Positions 32,208-41,001 of a DNA stretch of 64,000 bases are shown here, one piece after another (position 1 is the stretch's first letter; every line of letters begins with the position of its first letter). Source of the DNA: Enterococcus haemoperoxidus ATCC BAA-382. GTDB taxonomy: Bacteria; Bacillota; Bacilli; Lactobacillales; Enterococcaceae. A program made the position numbers and the translations under genes. The notes below the pieces were generated by a model. That model was given only the letters and a program-made list of their open reading frames with translations, ran no database searches and was not told where the DNA came from. The stretch spans positions 930,001-994,000 of the forward strand of contig NZ_KE136480.1 in the NCBI RefSeq assembly GCF_000407165.1, given 5' to 3'.

Positions 32208-35200
32208 ATGAAAAGAAAAAAGTATATTCTCTCTTTGCTTATTTTAGGGGTTAGTTTAGTGACAGGTATATTTATCGCTACTTCTTTAAGTTCTAAAAAT
32301 AAGCTCCAAGCGCAAGAAGTACAACCAACCAGAGCAATCACAGATAATATTTTTCAAGAAGTGAAAATCATCGTTCCAAGCGAAAAAAGTCGAGTATTAG
32401 AGCAAGAAGATTACCTCAAAAATGATTCGGAAGTTAAAGCTACGATGACGTTTAAATTCACGAATAAAAATTATAAAACAGGCGATACGTTTGAAACGAC
32501 GTTACCAGAAGGGTTCACTTTTTCGCAAGTCATAGAAGGTCAGTTAAGTGATACAGCGGCTTATCGCATTGATCCAGTAACAAGAAAATTAGCTTTAACG
32601 ATGATAAAAGATGTCCAGTCGGCAGAATATAAATTGGATTTAGTCACACGTATCAAATTTGATAGCAAACTGAATTCCAAACAAACCATGCCTTTTGAAA
32701 CACAAACGCCAACAAATTATATCTTTCATCTATATGAGAAAACCAGCACACAATATCTTTATGGAAAGGCTTTTGACAAAGATAAGAATGAAACAACATT
32801 GATGCCGGCAAGTGGCGGTGCTTATGGCGCAATGGACGTCAATTACGCCCGTGTAGATTTATCAAAAAATAATCTTCAAGTCAGTTTCTCAACAAAATTA
32901 ATGCCAAGTGGTTGGAGTGACGGTTACGTTAATGCAACACAAGACCTTTCATCATTTAAATTCTATACGTATGAAACAATGATTGATGGAACGCGCATAG
33001 GTGAAAAAAAAGAATTAAAGGTCAATGAAGATTTTGATGTGATTGAAAAAACAAATGTGTTGAGCCAAATTAAGTTTAAAGAGAGATTCCATGAAGCATT
33101 AGAAGTTTCAGAGGGGGAAATAAAGTTTGACTACACTGGTTTTAACCCTATCTCTAACGGGAAAAGAGGAACAGTATCATCTTGGAACACATTTAATGTT
33201 TATCCAGGAACAACTTCTGATAATTTTATCAGTTACAGCCGGTTTTCAGTTAACTTCTTTGTCGTGGAATTAGGCTATTTAGGATTAGGGACAATTGTTG
33301 CAGATACTAATGTCAAAGAAAGTGAAATGATTGTTAAAACACCGATCTACATCAATGGAACCAATCAGCAACTAAAAAAAGGGGATACATTCACTCTGAC
33401 AAATGATAAGGATCCAGCTTTGGTGGCAATTGATACAAAATTGGCTCAAGAATATAATGTCACATTCAATGCCAATGGCTCTATTGTCGAAGGGGCTAAA
33501 AAAGCAATCAGTAACTGGAAAATCACGAGTACTGCATTCGGTGAGATAACACTGACATACTTAGGTGAGGATACGACGAACACATTTGGCTTGGATATTT
33601 ATACTGGAATAGATGAGACGGTTACACCATCGTATAATAGTAACTATATACTTTCAGGGAATGGCTACGAAACAAGCGGAAAAACAACCTTTAAAGGAAA
33701 TTCCCATAATGTAAAAAAAGGAGACTTCAATACAGAGAAGAGTAGTATTACCTGGACAGCAACCATCAATTCTCTTTATCAAAAAATCTCGAAAATAACA
33801 GATACATTTGGTGATGGTGTCAAAGCTGGAACCTTGAAAAATTTAAAAATCAGCTCTGTGGAATTTGGAAGAAATGGTGTGAAAAAGGAGTTAGTTGAAG
33901 GAACCGATTATGAAGTGATTGATTCCTCCAACACTTTTGAAATCAAATTCTTAAAAGAAACCAAAGAAAAACTTACGATCACCTACGAAACAGGTGTTGA
34001 TCTTCAGACGATCGATCCTAAAGTATTGCGGGCGAAAAACACCATCACCCCAAAACTGGCATTTGCTTCTTCTACAGAAAAAGAATTTCCAACGGATGGA
34101 TACGCTTATATACCAAGTTATCTTTTTACAAATTCACCATTTGTACTAGGAAAAAATGGCATGTATGATCTGGCTGAAAAAATCCAAGGACAACCTGTAA
34201 ACCAAGTGAAATTACTGATAAATCCATCAGGAACTGATCTTACAAATAATGAGGTCGTTATCAATTATAAAAGTATGGATGTATCGATTTTAGATAAAAA
34301 GTTTACAGTAAACAAGGTCAAACAATTTTCTACAACAGCTTATACCCAACTGCTGCCAGATGAAGAAATCACTTCTGACAGTGAAGACTATCCTGAAATA
34401 AGTATCGAAGAGAATCAAATTCGCGTGAAAAACAAAAAATTGACCCAATCAATCATCGTTAGTTTTACTTTAGGCAAAAATAATTATTATAATGCTGCGA
34501 GTGATTATGCAACGATCAGTCAAACAAATGATAGCTTTGACCCAGTCAATGCAACGTCGGCCAGTCTTTATTTTAATAACCAGTTAGTAAAAAGTTTTAC
34601 ACTAAAAACAAGTGAGGCGTACGCCAATATTGCTGAAGGAACCTTGACAGTCAATAAAAACAACGGATTTGCTTTAATCAAAGGGACGAAAATCGACCTT
34701 GCAAATATTATTCCGCCAAGGGACTCGGGAGAACTCTCAAGTTTAAGAGAAGTGACAGATGTAGACGGCAATCCTTTACCAGTATCAACTATTTCAGTGG
34801 GTGGTGGTGGTTATTCAGCGTGGAATATCACCATCAATGATGATCAGCTGAAAAATGGGTTGATCGTAAAATTAAAATGGAATTTTAACACTAGTGGTTC
34901 GAAAAGCTACTCAGGTGGAAGTTCAAGCCATCCGTTTATTGATTATCGGGGGTACACAACAACGCAAAATTATTCAAACAATAATTGGTCAGGAAAATTT
35001 GATATCGATAATTCTGGAGCAGGTGGCGGCGGAAATCTGATTTTAAAAGATATGACGATTAATATGATCGATTCTGTGACCAATAAACCGTTAGCTGGTG
35101 CAACATACGAGATCATCGATAAAGATGGAAAGGTAAAAGATACGCTAACATCAAATGCAAATGGACAAATCCTTTTAAAAGAATATGTCGTTACAAACTA

Positions 35201-36041
35201 TACCTTGAAAGAAATCAGTCCGCCAGAGGGCTATGTGTCTAATCAGGAGTATAAAGATCCAGGTAAGGAAATCACTTTGACGCCAACAGGTGAAAATAAA
35301 CTGACGATTCCCTACGTTAAAGAAGGGAAAATCAATGTTCATTTTACCTACCAGGATGGAACGGATATAGAAATGATTGATCCGATAACAATCAAAGGCG
35401 GTAATGGCACTATCGTTAATTTAAAAGAGCAAAAAGCAATCACAGACCAACTTGATGCGTTAGCGCTAGAAAATCTAGATTATCGTTTTTTAACCTTTGA
35501 TAAAGGGAAAATGAACGGCTCAGAAGAAGCGCTGACGATTCCTTATGATAGTGAAGCAGTCTACTATAAATACGAAGGGCTGATTTCATTGAAGGTGCCA
35601 GAGCTGTTAAATTTTGAAACAGGATTTGTATCACCGTTTACACAGGTACTTTCTTATGCTAATTCAGATGATTTTAAGGTTGCCTTTAGAGACAGTCGCC
35701 AAATCACTACATCTTCCACAACGAAACAAGGGAAAACACGAGGCAACATTCGCTTGAATGCTTTTCTATCGAAAGAATTTACGACACAAGAAAACAAGGT
35801 CTTGAAAGATGCCCGTTTGATTTACCGAAATGGCGGAACCGATATTGTTTTAAATGGATCGGGTGGGGAATTAGTGAATAATAAACAAGATGCTAACGAT
35901 AAAGGGAAAAAAGATTTTAATTTCATTTTAGATACAGCGGGAAGTGAAAACCGAGGCTTTAAACTGGAAGTACCAGCTAAAGGGACATTGGCTGATGAAT
36001 ATACAGGGGAAGTTACTTGGGAAATCATTCAAGAACCGTAA
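32208..36041 (+). CDS. Large WxL-domain adhesin with SpaA-like module, locus 2
   Basis: A 1277-aa secreted protein, the largest here. Order: signal peptide (to about 34), a long adhesin-type beta region (about 40-930) with Ig-like character (TTLPEGFTFSQVIEG), a Gly-rich turn (GAGGGGN), a SpaA/prealbumin-like domain (about 944-1030; NKPLAGATYEIIDKDG, YTLKEISPPEGY), a MucBP-like domain (about 1040-1125; INVHFTYQDGT) and a C-terminal WxL domain ending EVTWEIIQEP (W-x-I). Likely a wall-associated adhesin presented with the locus-2 WxL complex. Start discussed at 32166-32207. Confidence 0.87.
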   Translation: MKRKKYILSLLILGVSLVTGIFIATSLSSKNKLQAQEVQPTRAITDNIFQEVKIIVPSEKSRVLEQEDYLKNDSEVKATMTFKFTNKNYKTGDTFETTLPEGFTFSQVIEGQLSDTAAYRIDPVTRKLALTMIKDVQSAEYKLDLVTRIKFDSKLNSKQTMPFETQTPTNYIFHLYEKTSTQYLYGKAFDKDKNETTLMPASGGAYGAMDVNYARVDLSKNNLQVSFSTKLMPSGWSDGYVNATQDLSSFKFYTYETMIDGTRIGEKKELKVNEDFDVIEKTNVLSQIKFKERFHEALEVSEGEIKFDYTGFNPISNGKRGTVSSWNTFNVYPGTTSDNFISYSRFSVNFFVVELGYLGLGTIVADTNVKESEMIVKTPIYINGTNQQLKKGDTFTLTNDKDPALVAIDTKLAQEYNVTFNANGSIVEGAKKAISNWKITSTAFGEITLTYLGEDTTNTFGLDIYTGIDETVTPSYNSNYILSGNGYETSGKTTFKGNSHNVKKGDFNTEKSSITWTATINSLYQKISKITDTFGDGVKAGTLKNLKISSVEFGRNGVKKELVEGTDYEVIDSSNTFEIKFLKETKEKLTITYETGVDLQTIDPKVLRAKNTITPKLAFASSTEKEFPTDGYAYIPSYLFTNSPFVLGKNGMYDLAEKIQGQPVNQVKLLINPSGTDLTNNEVVINYKSMDVSILDKKFTVNKVKQFSTTAYTQLLPDEEITSDSEDYPEISIEENQIRVKNKKLTQSIIVSFTLGKNNYYNAASDYATISQTNDSFDPVNATSASLYFNNQLVKSFTLKTSEAYANIAEGTLTVNKNNGFALIKGTKIDLANIIPPRDSGELSSLREVTDVDGNPLPVSTISVGGGGYSAWNITINDDQLKNGLIVKLKWNFNTSGSKSYSGGSSSHPFIDYRGYTTTQNYSNNNWSGKFDIDNSGAGGGGNLILKDMTINMIDSVTNKPLAGATYEIIDKDGKVKDTLTSNANGQILLKEYVVTNYTLKEISPPEGYVSNQEYKDPGKEITLTPTGENKLTIPYVKEGKINVHFTYQDGTDIEMIDPITIKGGNGTIVNLKEQKAITDQLDALALENLDYRFLTFDKGKMNGSEEALTIPYDSEAVYYKYEGLISLKVPELLNFETGFVSPFTQVLSYANSDDFKVAFRDSRQITTSSTTKQGKTRGNIRLNAFLSKEFTTQENKVLKDARLIYRNGGTDIVLNGSGGELVNNKQDANDKGKKDFNFILDTAGSENRGFKLEVPAKGTLADEYTGEVTWEIIQEP

Positions 36042-36060
36042 GGCTACTGAAACAATATAA

Positions 36061-36390
36061 ATTCCTCTGCTTATCACTGAAGATGGTTTAGGAGCAATCG
36101 ATACGCTGACGGAAGAGCAACAAGTGCCTGCTGAATATCGTATTGAGTAGTTAAAGAAACTGCTTGAGCAGATTCAGATGTCGATAACTGAAAATAACGT
36201 GGGCGTTTTTGATTTTTGCCTATGGTCATTTATTGATCTAATCAGCACGACCAGTGGCTTTAAAAAACGGTATGGGTTTGTTTACGTAGATCATACAGAT
36301 ACTGAGAACAGGGAATTGATTAGGTATAAAGAAGATAGCTTTTACTGGTATCAAAGAGTTATCGAGAGTAATGGAAAAAAGTTGTAACGA
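36061..36390 (+). pseudogene. Remnant of a GH1 6-phospho-beta-glucosidase (C-terminal end)
   Basis: Starting at 36064 the frame reads PLLITEDGLGAIDTL, then an in-frame TAG (36151-36153) where GH1 proteins have a Tyr (IE-stop-LKK), then continues through FDFCLWSFIDLISTTSGFKK and RYGFVYVDHTD to KEDSFYWYQRVIESNGKKL. These are the last ~105 residues of a family-1 glycosidase. The N-terminal three quarters are gone and replaced by the WxL gene. The segment marks a former core or accessory gene cut by rearrangement. Confidence 0.8.
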
Positions 36391-36417
36391 TAGAGTTTGA
36401 AGGGGCAAATTGAAGTT

Positions 36418-36456
36418 AGATCAGATTCTAGGTAAGATGGAATCTGATCTTTTTTG
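36418..36456 (+). terminator. Terminator after the GH1 remnant
   Basis: AGATCAGATTC pairs with GAATCTGATCT across 11 bases and is followed by TTTTTT. It may belong to the lost glycosidase gene and now close locus 2. Confidence 0.88.
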
Positions 36457-36504
36457 AATGTTCTGTCAATTTTTTCTGCAAAAAAAAGCTTATATTTTAG
36501 CGAC

Positions 36505-36702
36505 CTAAGAAAAAATCTCAGTAACTTCCTTGTTTAGTGAACGGGCAATATTAAGCGCTAATGAGTCAGAAGGTTTATACTTTCCTTTTTCAATGCTTTG
36601 GATCGTTTGAATCGACACGTCGACTTGATTGGCAAGTTCTTCTTGGGTCATATTGCTGTTATTACGGGTTTCTTGCAAATTATTTTTGATTGTTTTTTTC
36701 AT
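36505..36702 (-). CDS. XRE-family small DNA-binding protein
   Basis: A 65-aa Cro/C1-type helix-turn-helix protein, essentially only the DNA-binding domain: LQETRNNSNMTQEELANQVD then VSIQTIQSIEKGKYKPS. ATG 36702 follows AAAGAGG. Stand-alone proteins of this type are usually repressors of small accessory modules. No partner membrane gene is adjacent. Confidence 0.85.
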   Translation of the reverse strand: MKKTIKNNLQETRNNSNMTQEELANQVDVSIQTIQSIEKGKYKPSDSLALNIARSLNKEVTEIFS

Positions 36703-36838
36703 AGTGAATCGCCTCTTTCTTTAGTGATTATGATGGTAAGAAAATAACGTACAAAACATTTACTAACAAATTTTACTCAAAAAAATATATACTAATTTGA
36801 CCTTAGTGTGTTATATTTAATACGTAGTGGTGAACTAC

Positions 36839-36920
36839 AGATAAATGGAAAACAATCCATTTATCGATGACTTCTAGCATGAATAACTTCCCCAAGTTTT
36901 ATGATTGCTAGGAGTTTTTT
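36839..36920 (+). ncRNA. Small hairpin-rich RNA candidate converging on the peptide gene
   Basis: A perfect 10-bp hairpin (GATAAATGGA 36840-36849, TCCATTTATC 36856-36865) is followed by a long stem (CTAGCA/TGCTAG, inner AACTT/AAGTT) and TTTTTT at 36915-36920: a terminator with no gene before it on this strand. TTGACC (36797) with an imperfect -10 lies upstream. A short transcript of roughly 100 nt is inferred. It would meet the minus-strand peptide transcript tail to tail. Confidence 0.45.
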
Positions 36921-36925
36921 AGGTA

Positions 36926-36985
36926 CTAAGGTCCTACTTGCCAAGTATAAACACTAATAATACAAGCGAGTGCAGTAAAAAACAT
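36926..36985 (-). CDS. 19-residue hydrophobic peptide gene beside Rgg
   Basis: The minus strand carries ATG at 36985 with an excellent ribosome site AAGGAGGAA seven bases before it, encoding MFFTALACIISVYTWQVGP and ending TAG. The peptide is hydrophobic and uncharged. It is divergent from the Rgg gene at 37179, as signalling-peptide genes often are. It also converges on a hairpin-rich RNA, as type I toxins do. The coding potential is supported by the ribosome site only, so it stays a candidate. Confidence 0.5.
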   Translation of the reverse strand: MFFTALACIISVYTWQVGP

Positions 36986-37022
36986 TTCTTTTCCTCCTTA
37001 AGCATATTTATGTTTATCAAGT

Positions 37023-37040
37023 TATCATAAATATATGATA
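37023..37040. promoter_or_regulatory. 18-bp palindrome between the peptide gene and Rgg
   Basis: TATCATA-AATA-TATGATA, perfect, in the divergent spacer 38 bp upstream of the peptide ATG and 139 bp upstream of the Rgg start. A plausible regulator-binding site. Confidence 0.4.
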
Positions 37041-37178
37041 TCTAATGCTAATACTAACAAAAATTAAGCTGGTTATAAATATATTATTAAATAAATTGTT
37101 AAATCCTCATAAAGTAATAAGAAATAAGGTGAAAATCAATGTTTTTGTGCAAATATGTCATTGGAAGGAGAGTAAGTT

Positions 37179-38087
37179 TTGGAAATATATGAAGCTTTAC
37201 GATTTTTTAGGAAAAAATTGAATTTTACTCAAAAAGAAATTTTACCTGATGTAGATCCTTCTGTTTATTCTAGAATTGAGAGTGGAAAACAAGAACTCAA
37301 AATAAATGACTTGAAAAGAATATTAGACAGCCTATCGCTTTTACCAGAAGAAGTTTTTTCTATGGCACCATTAAGTAAAGATCAACAAAAATTTCATTTT
37401 TTGTTTACTAATTGTGCAGAGAATTTACACGGTGAGAATAGGAAAGATGACTTGATTAATTACTACTATGAACTATCTGATAAAAATAAAGATTTAAGAG
37501 AATTATCCAATTATTTTGCTATAAAGAGTTACTTTGCTCAAGTATGGAGTGAAGTTGATGAGATCGGTGTGGAGGAATTAGATAATATATTTACTATGTT
37601 GTCTAATAAAGAATATTATCAACATTATGACTATATAATTATCAGAAATGCGATGCGAATTCTTGAAAAGGAAAAGGCTGATATATTGATTAAAAAGATT
37701 TTTTCCACTAAAAAAAATAAACTACAAACGGAGCCTATGGATGATGCTTTCTATTATATCCTCTTAAATGCAACGACAACAAGAATATATGAAAAGGATT
37801 ATACTAGTGCTAAAAAATATATTCATTTAGCAAAAATGCAGGATAAGGAACGAAAAAATATTAATTATCGAATTCATCTAAAATATTTAGAGAATTTGTT
37901 AGATTATATAACTATCGGTGATTATCAATATATTCAGCGAATTCAAGAGTATATTCATTTACTTAAGGATATAGGAGACCTTGTATTAGCTAATCAAATT
38001 AGCACTGATGTTAAACTAGTTTTAGATGGTATTGATGAACACATTGATAAAAAAGATTATCCAGTTATTTTTGTAAAATATACTTAA
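37179..38087 (+). CDS. Rgg/MutR-family transcriptional regulator
   Basis: A 302-aa RRNPP-type regulator: N-terminal XRE helix-turn-helix (about 5-60; FFRKKLNFTQKEILPDVDPS, YSRIESGKQE) and a helical TPR-like C-terminal domain (about 70-302). Such proteins respond to short secreted peptides taken up through Opp. Start is TTG 37179 with site GGAAGGAGAG. The divergent 19-codon gene is a candidate ligand source. Very AT-rich codon use compared with the core genes suggests an accessory gene. Confidence 0.85.
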   Translation: MEIYEALRFFRKKLNFTQKEILPDVDPSVYSRIESGKQELKINDLKRILDSLSLLPEEVFSMAPLSKDQQKFHFLFTNCAENLHGENRKDDLINYYYELSDKNKDLRELSNYFAIKSYFAQVWSEVDEIGVEELDNIFTMLSNKEYYQHYDYIIIRNAMRILEKEKADILIKKIFSTKKNKLQTEPMDDAFYYILLNATTTRIYEKDYTSAKKYIHLAKMQDKERKNINYRIHLKYLENLLDYITIGDYQYIQRIQEYIHLLKDIGDLVLANQISTDVKLVLDGIDEHIDKKDYPVIFVKYT

Positions 38088-38204
38088 GTACCTTTTTCTT
38101 ATACACTCAGCACAGTCAAACTCTCAAGATATCTCCACCTCTTCCTTTCTACTCCAAAAACCTCTATAATAAAAACAGTAAATCAAAAGAGAAGAGGAAG
38201 TTTT

Positions 38205-39002
38205 TTGCGTATATTATTTATAGGAGACGTCGTAGGATCTCTAGGTCGCGATACGATAACCACTTATTTACCAAAATTAAAGAAAAAATATCGTCCCCAA
38301 GTAACGATTCTTAATGGCGAAAATGCTGCAGCAGGTCGCGGAATCACTGGTAAGATTTATAAGAAATTTTTACAAGATGGTGTAGATGTTGTCACATTAG
38401 GCAATCATACATGGGATAATAAAGAAATATTTGAATTTATTGGCGATGCTAAAAAAATGCTTCGCCCAGCTAACTTTCCAGAAGGAACACCTGGACAAGG
38501 GATGGTTTTTGTTAAGGTCAATCAACTTGAACTGGCTGTGATCAACATGCAGGCTCGTGTTTTTATGGCAGATATCGATGATCCGTTTCGTAAAGCAGAA
38601 GAACTGATTGCCGAAGCTCGCAAGCGGACGCCGCTGATTTTTGTTGATTTTCATGGAGAAACGACTAGTGAAAAGCAAGCAATGGGCTGGTTTTTAGATG
38701 GACAGGTTAGTGCTGTTGTGGGGACCCATACGCATGTTCAGACTAATGATGCACGGATTTTACCAGCAGGAACAGCTTATTTGAGTGATGTTGGTATGAC
38801 AGGACCATATGATGGTATCTTAGGGATGAAGCGTGGACCAATCATTGAGAAGTTCAGGACAGCATTACCAAAACGTTTTGAAGTCGTTGAAGAAGGTCGA
38901 AGCTTATTATCGGCTTGTGTCATTGACATTGATGATCAAACTGGACAAGCTAAAAAAATCGAACCGATCCAAATCAGTGAAGATCGCCCCTTTGAAGAAT
39001 AG
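38205..39002 (+). CDS. ymdB: YmdB-type metallophosphoesterase
   Basis: A 265-aa calcineurin-like phosphoesterase. Metal-ligand motifs are GDVVGS (residue 7 on), NGENAAAGRG, GNHTWDN, DFHGETTSEK and GTHTHVQTND. The B. subtilis enzyme hydrolyses cyclic nucleotides in vitro and affects biofilm and motility decisions. The start is TTG 38205 after AGAGGAAG. TATAAT at 38165-38170 is a likely -10. In many Firmicutes ymdB directly follows rny; here 36 kb lies between them. Confidence 0.93.
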   Translation: MRILFIGDVVGSLGRDTITTYLPKLKKKYRPQVTILNGENAAAGRGITGKIYKKFLQDGVDVVTLGNHTWDNKEIFEFIGDAKKMLRPANFPEGTPGQGMVFVKVNQLELAVINMQARVFMADIDDPFRKAEELIAEARKRTPLIFVDFHGETTSEKQAMGWFLDGQVSAVVGTHTHVQTNDARILPAGTAYLSDVGMTGPYDGILGMKRGPIIEKFRTALPKRFEVVEEGRSLLSACVIDIDDQTGQAKKIEPIQISEDRPFEE

Positions 39003-39037
39003 TATGGTTAGCGTTATCTTAAGATAAAAATAAAAAG

Positions 39038-39095
39038 GACAGAAGCAGTTAGCTCCAAAGTATTAAAAGGAGTCGCATCTGGCTTTTTTATTTTT
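39038..39095 (+). terminator. ymdB terminator
   Basis: An imperfect stem (CAGA-GC-CTCC with GGAG-GC-TCTG) leads into GGCTTTTTTATTTTT. Confidence 0.7.
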
Positions 39096-39204
39096 GCTAA
39101 AAACAGTGATTGAGCATTTTTGAACAAGTGAGAAGTAAAGTGTTCTATAATTAAGGCAAGAATGACAGTAGAATGGCTATAAAGCAGATTGTAAGGAGGT
39201 CTTT

Positions 39205-40713
39205 ATGCGGAATTCTTTTATGGGAAAAAAAGAGCGAATGAAATTTGAACTATTTAAGTCGATCGTTTTCTCAAAAAACGGGTTAAGTTTTAATGAGCTA
39301 ATGAAAAAATACGACCTCGCGAAAAGTACACTTAGTCGATATATCAATGATCTAGCGCAAGAAGTGGGTGAAATATTCGGTGGAAAAGTTCATTTGATCC
39401 AAAACAACCAGACAGGAATGTATCAAATCGAATCGACTAAACCATATAGTATAGGGTATTTGATTGATTATACCCATTTGTTTTACGTCAAAAAAAGTGG
39501 TGTTTTTTTCATATTAGATGCGCTATTAAAAAATCATTATAGCTCGATTGAAGCGATGGCTCTTGATTTACATATGAGTAGCTCATCCGTTTACAAGCAA
39601 GTACGTGAATTAAAGCAGATGTTAGTTCCATTTGGAGGGAAGATTTCGTTTGAGCAACTGGCGAGTCCTTTAACTGGTAATGAGCTTGGTATCCGTCTGT
39701 TTGCTTTTTATTCCTATTGGTCTGTGTTCAAGTCGATAGAATTTGATAACAAAAATTATCCTGAATCATGGTGGAAGATAAATGAGATTGAAGAATATTT
39801 TGATCATACGGCTACGTTGTCAGAATCACAACGGGCAAAATTACGATTTATTCAACTAATTACACTGAAAAGAGTTCTCTGGCAAAAAAACTATATAGAA
39901 ATCTCCAAAGATTTTCTAGCAGATATTGCTTATTTCGATACCAAAGAGTCGGCATTGCTGACTTCATTGAAACAGCGATTACCAAAAGAGGTGTATTGTA
40001 AAGAAAGAGCTTTGTTATTATATGCAACGAGAGGACTGATTTATAATTTGGACTCTCTGGAAACAAAAAAAGAAATCGTTCAAAATTATCAACAATCCTC
40101 CTTATCGATTGCAGCATACACCACTACGTTGATGGCAGAAGTTCAAAAAGAATTTGATTTGGAGTACACGGAAGAAGGGTATATAAACTTTTATTTTTAT
40201 CTGGTTATTTTGTTGATTTATATCAAACACATCAATATTGATATTTCCGGCTACTATAAAAACGGGCTCTCGTTTCATTCCATAATCGACTACGATGAAG
40301 CAAATGTGGAGGTTTTTAAAAAAATCACCAAGATTATTGAGCAACAGGAGTTCTATTCTAAAATAAACAAGAAATCCTTGAAAGGCGTCATGTCGATTCT
40401 TTCATTAACAATCTATTCCGGGATGTATTTAAATAAAAAAGTAGGGAATATGTCGATTTGTGTTATTTTTAATAATAATTTGATTTTGGCAGATGGGATC
40501 AAGAAGATTATTACAGATGTATATAATCGTGATCGAATTATTTTTACGAATGATCCAATGTTCGCTGATTTAGTTATTTCTGATTCTTATGAAGCTGTAA
40601 ATCCTGAAACAGAACATTTCTACTTTGATGAACAGTTAAATCCAGAGCAATGGGGTAAGATGATCGATAAAATCAATCAAATTTTTTATAAAACAATTTT
40701 TTTAGGTTTGTGA
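39205..40713 (+). CDS. Mga-like transcriptional regulator heading WxL locus 3
   Basis: A 502-aa regulator: N-terminal HTH (about 12-55; LSFNELMKKYDLAKSTLSRYIN), second HTH (about 115-150; MSSSSVYKQVRELKQML), helical PRD-like centre and a C-terminal stretch FADLVISDSYEAVNPE that resembles an EIIB-like domain. ATG 39205 has the consensus site AAGGAGGT. Together with the terminator after it and the palindrome before the next gene, this suggests it activates the WxL genes of locus 3 in trans. Confidence 0.87.
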   Translation: MRNSFMGKKERMKFELFKSIVFSKNGLSFNELMKKYDLAKSTLSRYINDLAQEVGEIFGGKVHLIQNNQTGMYQIESTKPYSIGYLIDYTHLFYVKKSGVFFILDALLKNHYSSIEAMALDLHMSSSSVYKQVRELKQMLVPFGGKISFEQLASPLTGNELGIRLFAFYSYWSVFKSIEFDNKNYPESWWKINEIEEYFDHTATLSESQRAKLRFIQLITLKRVLWQKNYIEISKDFLADIAYFDTKESALLTSLKQRLPKEVYCKERALLLYATRGLIYNLDSLETKKEIVQNYQQSSLSIAAYTTTLMAEVQKEFDLEYTEEGYINFYFYLVILLIYIKHINIDISGYYKNGLSFHSIIDYDEANVEVFKKITKIIEQQEFYSKINKKSLKGVMSILSLTIYSGMYLNKKVGNMSICVIFNNNLILADGIKKIITDVYNRDRIIFTNDPMFADLVISDSYEAVNPETEHFYFDEQLNPEQWGKMIDKINQIFYKTIFLGL

Positions 40714-40788
40714 AAAACGAACATAATGGGTCATGAAATGGGAAAAATATATATTATGTACGGATTATATCAATTTTTTCTTTTTTAT

Positions 40789-40833
40789 AAAGGCTGAAAC
40801 GAAACAATCAAATGTTTTGTTTTAGCCTTTTTT
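40789..40833 (+). terminator. Terminator of the Mga-like gene
   Basis: AAAGGCTgAAACgAAACA pairs with TGTTTTGTTTTAGCCTTT (wobble and mismatch only at two places), then TTTT. Confidence 0.88.
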
Positions 40834-40883
40834 GACTGTTAATAGTGGTTTTTGATCACTTTTGAATGCTGTTTTTCAAATTT

Positions 40884-40900
40884 TGAAACAGATTGTTTCA
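40884..40900. promoter_or_regulatory. Palindromic candidate operator of WxL locus 3
   Basis: TGAAACA-GAT-TGTTTCA, a perfect 7+3+7 palindrome 102 bp before the large WxL gene. TATAAT at 40973-40978 has no good -35 at 17 bp, fitting an activator-dependent promoter. Confidence 0.5.
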
Positions 40901-41001
40901 GAAATATGTAATTATTTTCTGAAAAAAATTGTATTATTCATTGTAGCGAAAGAGTTGCTTGTATAAGTCTTATATAATGAAATAAGCAGATAGGAGAATC
41001 G

